Source of the DNA: an uncultured Paracoccaceae bacterium
Lineage (GTDB): Bacteria; Pseudomonadota; Alphaproteobacteria; Rhodobacterales; Rhodobacteraceae
Reading direction: 5' to 3'
Assembly: GCA_937916485.1 (NCBI GenBank)
Contig: CALFSV010000252.1
Coordinates: 1-8,531, forward strand
Length of the DNA: 8,531 nucleotides
Position numbers and translations under genes: made by a program
Shown: in pieces, positions 1-8,100 of the stretch
How the letters are laid out: every line of letters begins with the position of its first letter
How positions within the stretch are numbered: the first letter of the stretch is position 1
The notes under the pieces: model-generated
Databases searched by the model: none
What the model was told of the DNA's origin: nothing
The model's input: the letters and a program-made list of their open reading frames with translations, nothing else

Positions 1-92
1 CCCTGCTGCCAGCCCCGGATGCAGACCGGCCATGCACCCTGCGAAGGGCGCAGCGTCAGAAAGCCCCTACCCTTGCCCAGACGACTCCTGTA

Positions 93-118
93 AAGATGGT
101 TTAAAGCTAAACTATCTT
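93..118. promoter_or_regulatory. Candidate operator palindrome in the pdhA promoter region
   Basis: An interrupted palindrome lies 23 bases before the pdhA start codon. The arms are AAGATGGTTTA and TAAACTATCTT around a 4-base centre AAGC; 10 of 11 positions pair, the single mismatch being 98 against 113. It sits in the only AT-rich patch of the leader, where a -10 element such as TAAACT (108-113) or TATCTT (113-118) would fall, so a bound protein could block RNA polymerase. I see no convincing -35 box. The symmetry is direct observation; the operator role is inference. It does not match the E. coli PdhR site as I remember it, so I name no regulator. A transcript beginning upstream could also fold here, but the AT-rich arms suit protein binding better than a stable hairpin. 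Confidence 0.5.
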
Positions 119-141
119 GCACAATCGAGGAGCCGCGACCG

Positions 142-1152
142 ATGGCGACAAGAAAAGCCGCTGCAAAGCCAAATGTCTCAGCCGAGGAATTACTGGGCCA
201 CTACCGCGAAATGCTGTTGATCCGGCGGTTCGAGGAAAAGGCGGGCCAGCTTTACGGCATGGGCCTCATCGGCGGGTTCTGCCACCTCTACATCGGACAG
301 GAAGCTGTCGTTGTAGGCCTCGAGGCCGCCGCAGAGGAAGGCGACAAGCGCGTCACATCCTACCGCGATCACGGGCACATGCTGGCCTGTGGCATGGACC
401 CCAAGGGTATCATGGCCGAGCTGACAGGCCGGGAGGGCGGCTTTTCCAAGGGCAAGGGCGGCTCCATGCACATGTTTTCCAAGGAAAAGCACTTTTACGG
501 CGGCCACGGCATCGTCGCCGCCCAGGTGCCGATCGGGGCGGGCCTTGCCTTTGCCGACAAATACCTTGGCAACGGCCGCGTGACGTTCGCCTATTTCGGA
601 GATGGCGCCGCCAACCAGGGCCAGGTCTATGAGACCTACAACATGGCCGAGCTTTGGGACCTGCCCGTCGTCTTCGTGATCGAGAACAACCAGTATGCCA
701 TGGGAACAAGCGTCAAACGCTCGACCAAGTCCAAGACCCTGTGGGAGCGTGGCGCCGCCTACGGCATTCCGGGCGAAGAAGTCGACGGGATGAGCGTTCT
801 GGCCGTCAAGGAAGCCGGGGAACGGGCCGTCGCCCACTGCCGCGCCGGCAAAGGCCCCTATATCCTTGAGGTAAAGACCTATCGCTATCGTGGCCACTCC
901 ATGTCGGACCCGGCCAAATACCGGACCCGCGAAGAGGTCCAGAAGATGCGCGATGAGCGGGACCCCATCGAACAGGTGCGCCAGATCCTGCTGACCGGCG
1001 CGCATGCCACCGAGGATGACCTCAAGGCCATCGACAAGGAGATCAAGGAAATCGTCAACGAGGCGGCTGAGTTCTCCAAGGAAAGCCCGGAGCCCGCATT
1101 GCAAGAGCTTTGGACAGACATTTACGCAAACGAAGTTCCGCAGGAGGCTTGA
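142..1152 (+). CDS. pdhA: Pyruvate dehydrogenase E1 component, alpha subunit
   Basis: This 336-residue protein is the alpha half of the thiamine-diphosphate-dependent E1 heterotetramer, which decarboxylates pyruvate and passes the acetyl group to lipoyl lysines (EC 1.2.4.1). The thiamine-diphosphate motif starts with GDG at residues 153-155 and closes with NN at 182-183. The conserved loop YRYRGHSMSDP, which covers the active site and is the phosphorylation loop in mitochondrial enzymes, is at residues 247-257. Length is typical of the bacterial two-subunit E1, and there is no signal peptide. The ATG at 142 is chosen because GAGGAG (127-132) lies 9 nt upstream and the N-terminus, a short basic Ala/Lys stretch leading into the first helix, looks normal. 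It is the first gene of the pdh operon, with pdhB starting 3 nt after its stop. Branched-chain 2-oxoacid E1-alpha is the main alternative; the motifs and neighbours favour pyruvate. Confidence 0.96.
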   Translation: MATRKAAAKPNVSAEELLGHYREMLLIRRFEEKAGQLYGMGLIGGFCHLYIGQEAVVVGLEAAAEEGDKRVTSYRDHGHMLACGMDPKGIMAELTGREGGFSKGKGGSMHMFSKEKHFYGGHGIVAAQVPIGAGLAFADKYLGNGRVTFAYFGDGAANQGQVYETYNMAELWDLPVVFVIENNQYAMGTSVKRSTKSKTLWERGAAYGIPGEEVDGMSVLAVKEAGERAVAHCRAGKGPYILEVKTYRYRGHSMSDPAKYRTREEVQKMRDERDPIEQVRQILLTGAHATEDDLKAIDKEIKEIVNEAAEFSKESPEPALQELWTDIYANEVPQEA

Positions 1153-1155
1153 TCG

Positions 1156-2538
<1,383 letters not shown>

Positions 2539-2551
2539 GGAGTTTGACGCG

Positions 2552-3886
2552 ATGCCAACAGAAATCCTGATGCCCGCGCTGTCTCCGACGATGGAGGAAG
2601 GCACGCTGGCCAAATGGCTGGTCAAGGAGGGCGACAAAGTGTCCTCCGGCGACCTGCTGGCCGAGATCGAGACGGACAAGGCGACCATGGAGTTCGAGGC
2701 CGTCGACGAAGGCGTTGTCGGCAAGATCCTTGTGGCCGAAGGGACCGAAGGGGTGAAAGTGAACACCCCCATTGCGGTGCTCCTGGAAGAGGGTGAAAGC
2801 GCCTCTGACATGGGCGCGGCCCCTGCGGCCGCAGCTGAAGCCAAGCCAGAGGCCAAGGCAGAAGCCGCCCCCGCACCTGCCGCAGCAGCACCGGCGGCAC
2901 CTGCCGCAGCACCCGCTGCACCGGCCGCCGCTGACGGAAGCCGCGTCTTCGCCTCCCCCCTCGCCCGGCGGATCGCTGCCGAGAAGGGCATTGATCTGGC
3001 AGGCGTCGCAGGCTCTGGTCCGCATGGCCGGATCGTGAAAGCCGATATTGAGGTGGCCAAGCCGCAAAGCGCCGCTGCCCCTGCCGCTGCGTCTGCCTCT
3101 GCGTCTGCCTCTGCGCCCGCAAAACCGGCTGCCGCCCCTGCGGCGATGGCGACCGGCCCATCCACCGATGCGGTCATCAAGATGTACGAAAGTCGGGACT
3201 ATCAGGAAGTCACCCTCAACGGCATGCGCAAGACCATCGCCGCCCGCCTGACCGAGGCCAAGCAGACCATCCCGCATTTCTACCTGCGCCGGGACATCCA
3301 GCTTGATGCCCTGCTCAAGTTCCGGGGTCAGCTGAACAAGCAGCTCGAAGTGCGTGGCGTGAAATTGTCGGTCAACGACTTTATCATCAAGGCCTGTGCG
3401 CTGGCGTTGCAAGCGGTGCCCGATGCCAATGCCGTCTGGGCAGGTGACCGGATCCTGAAGCTGAAGCCTTCGGATGTTGCTGTGGCCGTGGCGATAGAAG
3501 GCGGGCTCTTTACCCCCGTCCTCAAGGATGCCGACGCCAAGACCCTCTCGACCTTGTCGGCCGAGATGAAGGACCTTGCCGCCCGCGCCCGCGACCGCAA
3601 GCTGGCGCCGAACGAGTATCAGGGGGGCAGCTTTGCCATCTCGAACCTGGGGATGTTTGGCATCGACAACTTTGACGCCGTGATCAACCCGCCGCATGGG
3701 GCGATCCTTGCGGTTGGTGCCGGGGTCAAGAAGCCGGTGGTGGGTGCAGATGGCGAACTGGCTGTGGCGACGGTGATGTCTGTCACCCTGTCAGTCGACC
3801 ACCGGGTCATCGACGGCGCACTTGGGGCGCAACTGCTTGAGGCGATCAAGACCAACCTCGAGAACCCGATGATGATGCTGGCCTGA
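2552..3886 (+). CDS. pdhC: Dihydrolipoamide acetyltransferase, E2 core of pyruvate dehydrogenase
   Basis: E2 (EC 2.3.1.12) forms the core of the complex and moves the acetyl group from lipoamide to CoA. The 444 residues contain one lipoyl domain (1-80, lipoyl lysine K43), an Ala/Pro linker (88-128), a peripheral-subunit-binding domain (about 132-168, with SPLARRIA and GSGPHGRI) that would hold E1 and E3, a second Ala/Pro/Ser linker (172-205), and the catalytic domain (about 216-444). The active-site motif DHRVIDG is at 416-422, with H417 and D421 expected to be catalytic. A single lipoyl domain is usual for alphaproteobacterial E2; E. coli has three. AAGGAG (2537-2542) overlaps the pdhB stop and lies 9 nt before the ATG. 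The gene is named pdhC in alphaproteobacteria and aceF in E. coli. It is the last gene of the operon: a palindrome begins 5 nt after its stop, and no lpd (E3) follows. Confidence 0.96.
   Translation: MPTEILMPALSPTMEEGTLAKWLVKEGDKVSSGDLLAEIETDKATMEFEAVDEGVVGKILVAEGTEGVKVNTPIAVLLEEGESASDMGAAPAAAAEAKPEAKAEAAPAPAAAAPAAPAAAPAAPAAADGSRVFASPLARRIAAEKGIDLAGVAGSGPHGRIVKADIEVAKPQSAAAPAAASASASASAPAKPAAAPAAMATGPSTDAVIKMYESRDYQEVTLNGMRKTIAARLTEAKQTIPHFYLRRDIQLDALLKFRGQLNKQLEVRGVKLSVNDFIIKACALALQAVPDANAVWAGDRILKLKPSDVAVAVAIEGGLFTPVLKDADAKTLSTLSAEMKDLAARARDRKLAPNEYQGGSFAISNLGMFGIDNFDAVINPPHGAILAVGAGVKKPVVGADGELAVATVMSVTLSVDHRVIDGALGAQLLEAIKTNLENPMMMLA
3089..3112 (+). repeat. 12-bp tandem duplication in the second pdhC linker
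   Basis: Two exact copies of GCGTCTGCCTCT (3089-3100 and 3101-3112) encode the Ser/Ala run of the linker between the binding domain and the catalytic domain of E2. The unit is four codons long, so gain or loss of a copy by replication slippage would keep the reading frame and only alter linker length. Such linkers are expected to tolerate length changes. Confidence 0.8.
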
Positions 3887-3891
3887 TCCAG

Positions 3892-3917
3892 GTAAGGTGG
3901 GTCTGGACCCACCTTAC
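3892..3917 (+). repeat. 26-bp palindromic element, copy 1, at the 3' end of pdhC
   Basis: Perfect 12-base arms GTAAGGTGGGTC and GACCCACCTTAC surround the two bases TG. The element starts 5 nt after the pdhC stop codon. The same sequence appears in the opposite orientation at 3973-3998. Its internal TAA (3893-3895) is in frame with pdhC and would be a second stop. In RNA it folds into a GC-rich hairpin with almost no loop (the innermost pairs would have to open) and with no U-run behind it, so it is more likely a 3'-end protecting stem or a dispersed repeat than a classical terminator. Similar GGTGGGT/ACCCACC palindromes are, from memory, common between genes in Rhodobacteraceae; I could not verify this. 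Confidence 0.8.
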
Positions 3918-3931
3918 GCAATGACCACAAA

Positions 3932-3955
3932 AAAGGCGGGGGAAACCCCGCCTTT
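3932..3955 (-). terminator. Rho-independent terminator for cysE, possibly bidirectional
   Basis: A perfect 10-bp stem, AAAGGCGGGG with CCCCGCCTTT, encloses a 4-base loop that reads GAAA on the + strand and TTTC on the - strand. Reading leftwards from cysE, the stem ends in a run of six T residues (3929-3934), the classical layout for intrinsic termination; the cysE stop codon is about 40 nt upstream. Reading rightwards from pdhC, the stem is the same but only three T residues follow before GTCAC, so termination in that direction should be weaker. The location between two convergent genes fits a shared terminator. Confidence 0.85.
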
Positions 3956-3972
3956 GTCACGTCTGGCATATC

Positions 3973-3998
3973 GTAAGGTGGGTCCAGACCCACTTTAC
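3973..3998 (-). repeat. 26-bp palindromic element, copy 2, containing the cysE stop codon
   Basis: On the minus strand this is GTAAAGTGGGTC, TG, GACCCACCTTAC, identical to copy 1 (3892-3917) except for one base in the first arm, which breaks one of the 12 pairs. On both copies the element is followed by CG after the final A (ACG), then NNATG-like similarity (copy 1 GCAATG, copy 2 GATATG). It points in the same direction relative to cysE as copy 1 does to pdhC. The cysE stop codon TAA (3995-3997) is bases 2-4 of the element, so the final codons of cysE abut the repeat. The paired copies could also anneal with each other in a read-through transcript. Confidence 0.8.
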
Positions 3999-4798
3999 TC
4001 GTGCAGGATCTGGTCCATCAGAACCGACGGCTGGGCGCAACCCGCCTCGCCCACGATCCGGGCAGGCACACCGGCGACGGTCTTGCAGGCGGGCACCTCT
4101 TCCAGAACCACCGATCCCGCGGCAATGCGCGAGCAATTGCCAACCTTGATGTTGCCCAGAACCTTCGCCCCTGCCCCGATCAGCACGCCGTTGCCGATCT
4201 TGGGATGGCGGTCTTCCTCTTCCTTGCCGGTCCCGCCCAGCGTCACCGAATGCAGCATGGAGACATTGTCCCCCACCACAGCGGTTTCGCCGATCACGAT
4301 GGAATGCGCATGGTCGATCATCAGCCCGCGTCCGATCCGGGCCGCCGGGTGGATGTCGACGCCGAACACCTCGCTCACCCGCATCTGGATGAAATGGGCC
4401 AGATCAATCCGCCCTCTCAGCCACAGATAGTGGCCGATCCGGTAGGCCTGAACGGCCTGATAGCCCTTGAAGTACAAAAGCGGCTGCAACAGCCGATGGC
4501 AGGCCGGGTCACGTTCAAAGACCGCCGCCAGGTCGGCCCGGGCGGCGGCGCCCAGTTCAGGGTCGTCCTCATAGGCCGCGTCGGCGATTTCGCGCAGGAT
4601 CTGCTCGGACATTTCGCCCGAAGCCAGCTTGAGAGAGATGCGGTAGGCCAGCGCCCGTTCCAGCGACCTGTGGTGCAGAACGCCTGAATGGATCAGCCCG
4701 CCCATCAAGGGCTCTGCCTTGATCGCGTCTTCGGCCTCGCTTCTGATGCGGGACCAGCTGGGGTCGATTTCAGCGATCTGCGTCTTGCGCTGTGCCAT
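3995..4798 (-). CDS. cysE: Serine O-acetyltransferase
   Basis: CysE (EC 2.3.1.30) acetylates L-serine with acetyl-CoA to give O-acetylserine, the carbon precursor for cysteine. From the ATG at 4798 the protein has 267 residues, close to the 273 of E. coli CysE. The N-terminal helical SATase domain covers about 10-140, with LLYFKGYQAVQAYRIGHYLW (104-123). The left-handed beta-helix of hexapeptide repeats follows (about 140-250). Residues matching the E. coli catalytic set are visible: D97 in RDPA, D162-H163 in MIDHAH, and H198 in DRHPKIG. An in-frame GTG at 4825 would add nine residues (beginning MDRKSKGSL), but it has no Shine-Dalgarno site, whereas the ATG at 4798 has AAAGG at a good distance. 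The gene follows the GTA module on the same strand after 78 nt. The family is usually feedback-inhibited by cysteine. The stop codon lies inside a palindromic repeat. Confidence 0.95.
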   Translation of the reverse strand: MAQRKTQIAEIDPSWSRIRSEAEDAIKAEPLMGGLIHSGVLHHRSLERALAYRISLKLASGEMSEQILREIADAAYEDDPELGAAARADLAAVFERDPACHRLLQPLLYFKGYQAVQAYRIGHYLWLRGRIDLAHFIQMRVSEVFGVDIHPAARIGRGLMIDHAHSIVIGETAVVGDNVSMLHSVTLGGTGKEEEDRHPKIGNGVLIGAGAKVLGNIKVGNCSRIAAGSVVLEEVPACKTVAGVPARIVGEAGCAQPSVLMDQILHE

Positions 4799-4805
4799 GA
4801 GACTG

Positions 4806-4810
4806 CCTTT
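4806..4810 (-). promoter_or_regulatory. Ribosome binding site that decides the cysE start
   Basis: On the minus strand AAAGG sits 7 nt before the ATG at 4798. The alternative upstream GTG at 4825 is preceded by CTGGGTTAGA, which pairs poorly with 16S rRNA. This supports the shorter, 267-residue CysE. Confidence 0.65.
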
Positions 4811-4832
4811 CGATTTGCGATCCACTCTAACC

Positions 4833-4860
4833 CAGATAGGCTATGGTCGGAAAGAATAAA
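4833..4860 (-). promoter_or_regulatory. Possible weak promoter for cysE
   Basis: In the 78-nt gap between the GTA-associated small gene and cysE, the minus strand reads TTTATT (4855-4860), 16 nt, then TATCTG (4833-4838). These resemble -35 and -10 boxes only loosely. The reason to suspect a promoter is mostly biological: cysE is a housekeeping gene and GTA genes are usually expressed in few cells, so cysE should not depend on them alone. Treat as a guess. Confidence 0.25.
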
Positions 4861-4876
4861 GGCGTGATGACAGGGA

Positions 4877-5182
4877 TCACCGGTTTCGATGGGTTCTTTG
4901 GCTTTGGCGCCAGTCCGCAAGGGCCGCAAGGACAAGGGCGAGGCAGTCGCAGTACAACGCGCTACAACGCCCCGGCCGGGCCGCGATCGACAGGTCTTGC
5001 GTTGCCGATGACAGGGTCCCATCACCCGCACCGGCAAGTGCCCGGCCCAGCCGTTTGCGATACCGGTCCGCCAGATCGGCCCGTGCGATGATCCGGGCCG
5101 CCAGATCAGGGCGCAGAGGCTCGGGACTGGCCATCAGCGCCCGGGCACATCGATCCAGATCAGTCGGCAGGACTTGCCTCAT
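4877..5182 (-). CDS. Small conserved protein at the end of the GTA cluster (DUF7742-like)
   Basis: This 101-residue protein has no catalytic motif, signal peptide or membrane segment that I can see. The N-terminus (MRQVLPTDLDRCARALMASP) and the stretch ADLADRYRKRLGRA (about 35-48) suggest a mainly helical fold; a second helix-prone segment, YCDCLALVLAALADWR, lies near 77-92. From memory this pattern matches a small family found directly behind the large tail gene in Rhodobacterales GTA clusters (DUF7742), but I could not check it. Its ATG overlaps the TGA of the upstream tail gene as ATGA (5179-5182), and no good Shine-Dalgarno site precedes it, so it is probably translated by coupling to that gene. 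The role is unknown; position suggests a GTA tail assembly or accessory function. The middle region (49-75) has little secondary-structure propensity. Confidence 0.75.
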   Translation of the reverse strand: MRQVLPTDLDRCARALMASPEPLRPDLAARIIARADLADRYRKRLGRALAGAGDGTLSSATQDLSIAARPGRCSALYCDCLALVLAALADWRQSQRTHRNR

Positions 5183-8100
5183 GTCGCCAGAGCCAACGTC
5201 AGGTCCTTGGCCGGTCCGGGGCCATAGCGGTCCGACAGTTGCGCGACCTTGACCGTAACGTCACCCCCCGGGGCATCGCTGGTCTGCATCCCGGTCGGAT
5301 AGATCCATTGGGGGCTGCCCACCTCGGCACTGCGCAGCAGCGTCCCGCCTTGCCAGACCTCGACGAGGTAACGTTCGACCGCTTCGCCAAGGGCGACTTC
5401 AGCCGGGGTCCAGCTGTCACCATCGATCCGGGTACGGCGGATCCAGTGCAGCGCCAGGTCGCCGTTCGCCGCCCTTTGTGCCGTCAGGTGACAGACCGAA
5501 TAGGGCCGCAGTCCGATGCCGGAAAAGGTCCGGCTGGTGTAGCGGTAGGTCGCGTCGTCCAAGGGCCGCTGCGCCGGCCCAAAGCGGTAGTGCTGGTCCG
5601 CCTCACGCGCCGATGACGACAGGGCGATTTGCGTCGCCGCCCCGTCCAACAGCACGAACCGGCTGCCCGCCGGCCAGTCTGCCGGCATCACCCCGTCGCT
5701 GCCCGCCTGCCCGCGCAGCCGCAACGACAGGTCCCAGGTGTCCGGCCCGACAAGGCTGGCCCCGGCAAACTGGAACACCTCCCACAGATCGCTTTGGCCG
5801 TCCCCGATGGCGGCCATGTTCAGGCCCGCCAGAACCTGCGCCTCTGTCGCCGCCGTCAGGCCCCCGCGCACCAGTTGCACACGCAGCGCAGGCCCCCGGT
5901 CCCATACCCCGGCAGGCGCACGGAACATCGGCGTGAGGGTGGTCCCCACCGTTGCCGCCACAGGGAACAGGGTGTTGAGGGTATATCCTTCGTCCTGCGG
6001 CGCGGAGTATAGCGCCACAGACCCCGGCCAGGGTCGTCCGGTCATCGCCACATGGGGAGCGACCGAGTCTTCGTCCCCGGTCAACAGGGGCAGGTCGAGA
6101 AACACCGCCTCGACCGGTACGGGTGGGACAAAGGACTTCAGTCCAGGTGTGTCGTCGGCGGTTTCGTGGGGGCGGTAGGTCTCAGGCTCAACCCGCACGG
6201 CCTCAATCGCCTGGAAGCTGGCGCTGTCCAGACGGTCGATGCGCCAGAGGGCCTGTGTACCATCTGACCCGATCCGCACCACATCGCCCGCGCCATAGCC
6301 CTTGGCCGACGGCGGCAGGGCAAAGCGGGCCGTGTCGCGGGCCACCCGCGCCTCGGCCAGCCAACGCTCTGCAATCCGCCGCCCTTCGCTGCCCAAAAGC
6401 GCCAGCGGCAGTTCATTGGCCGTGACAGAGGCCAGCGCATCGTCGGGAAAGACCGCCTCGGCGCTGCGCAGATCATAGTCTGCCTCCGCATCGACAAAAC
6501 CGACCCGGACTGTCCCCGCCACCTCGGCCGCTGGGGCGCGCAGCCGTTCGATCACCGCCTCGGCCCCCGGGTCAAAGGCCAGCTGCCCTGCCTCGACCAC
6601 CCCGTCCGCCTTGCCGTCGCGGGTGCGAAAGACCAAAAGGCCGTCCCGTTCGACCGCGTCAAAGCCGTATGCCAGCATCAGGACCTGAAGGGCCGCCCGC
6701 GCCGTCCCGGTCTCGTCCACGCGGTAGCCGCGGACAAGGCCATAAAGCTCTGTCGTGTCGATCGCTTGCACCCCGGCGCGGGCACAAATCTCGGCCACGA
6801 CCGAGGCCAGCGACCGCGCGGTGCTACGACCGTTCAGCCAGTGGCCCCTTGCGTAGTTGCCGCCATCGGACCAGACGTCAGAGCGGGCCGGAAAGGCCGG
6901 AAAAGGGCGACCGTCCCAGGCCCGGACATGGGCTTGCGCCATGTCCACCATCCGCCCGACATAGAGGTCCGAAGCGGGGTTGGCGACCGGGTCGGCAAAG
7001 CGGCGATGGATCGCCCGCAGGTATTGCATCTGTATAAGATCGTCGCGCATCCCGTTGGATTGACGTGGCAAAAAGCTTTCCGATGACTTGGGATCAAGGA
7101 ACTTGTTTGGCTCGTTCGTGCCCTTGTCGATGGCTGCACAGCCGATTTCGGTGAACCAGATCGGCTTGCTGCCCGGTTCCCAATCCGTCGGCGTGGCCTG
7201 CCGTTGCCCCCCGATCCGGTCGTGATGGGGGTTGGACCACCAGCCCTTGAGGTCCTTGTAGCGCCAGACCCAGGGCTCTCCATCGCCATCGGTGATGTGT
7301 GTGCGGATCTGCGCCTCCAGCGCTTCGGGCGAATGGTAGTACCAGTCGAACCCCTCGCCGCCTGCGACATTGCCGGTCAGGTAGTCAAGGTTGTAGATCG
7401 ACCCGAACCCGGCATCGAGATGGTCGTCACCATCGCGCCAGTCGCTTAGCGGCATGTAGTTGTCGATGCCGATGAAATCGATCTGCGGATCGGCCCACAG
7501 GGGATCGAGGTGAAAGTATTTATCCGCCGTCCCTTGCGGTTGGTAGCCGTGATATTCGGACCAGTCGGCAGCATACCCAATCTTGCACTCTGGCCCCAGA
7601 ATGGTGCGGACATCGGCGGCCAGCGCCCGCAGGGCCGCCACGGCGGGAAAGCTGTCGCCCACGCCCCGGATCTGGGTCAGGCTCCGCATTTCAGAGCTGA
7701 TGCAAAAGGCCGAAACACCCCCGGCGGCGGCGCAAAGATGGGCCTGATGCAGGATAAATCGGCGCAGCGACCATTCATCGGGACCGGTGTAGGTGATCCC
7801 TTGGGCCGTAGGGGCAAAGTCGCCCGGCTGGGCGGTGCCAAAGAAGGCGGCCACCTCGGCCTCGGCCCCTGCTGTCCGGTCGGGGGTGCCCGCCAGCCCC
7901 GGTGCAAGTGACCCGGTGATCCGGCCCCGCCAAGGCAAGGGCGGCTGGCCGACAAGGCCGGTCCATGGGTCTGTCAGGCTGTTATCGGCCAGTTGGTCCA
8001 TCAGGATAAAGGGGTAGTAGACAACCTCTTGTCCCGCCGCATGCATCGCTTCGATCGCCTCGATCACTGACCGGTCGGAGGGGGTGCCGCCGTAGACGGG

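Noticed and set aside
1..104. Open frame from the left edge to a TAA at 102-104, possibly the tail of an upstream gene
   Set aside because: The 33 residues match nothing I recognise, and the other frames in this stretch are equally unconvincing. In related genomes a cell-division gene of the FtsB type often precedes pdhA, but this sequence does not look like its C-terminus.
117..632. Out-of-frame + strand frame inside pdhA (171 codons)
   Set aside because: The translation is Arg/Pro/His-rich, typical of a frame-shifted GC-rich gene, and pdhA motifs are intact in the true frame.
2821..2940. Low-complexity GCx-rich stretch that might be a repeat array
   Set aside because: It is the Ala/Pro linker of E2 written in Ala and Pro codons; no regular DNA unit is repeated apart from the separate 12-bp duplication at 3089-3112.
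3887..3994. Possible CRISPR-like or attachment-site interpretation of the repeated palindromes
   Set aside because: There are only two copies, inverted rather than direct, with a terminator between them and no spacer pattern, cas gene, integrase or tRNA nearby.
4001..4687. A + strand frame of 228 codons antisense to cysE
   Set aside because: CysE is clearly the real gene on the other strand, with all catalytic residues in place; the antisense frame has no recognisable motif.
5629..6178. Several + strand frames antisense to the GTA tail gene
   Set aside because: They overlap one another in different frames, have Arg/Pro-rich translations, and lie opposite an intact, recognisable tail protein.
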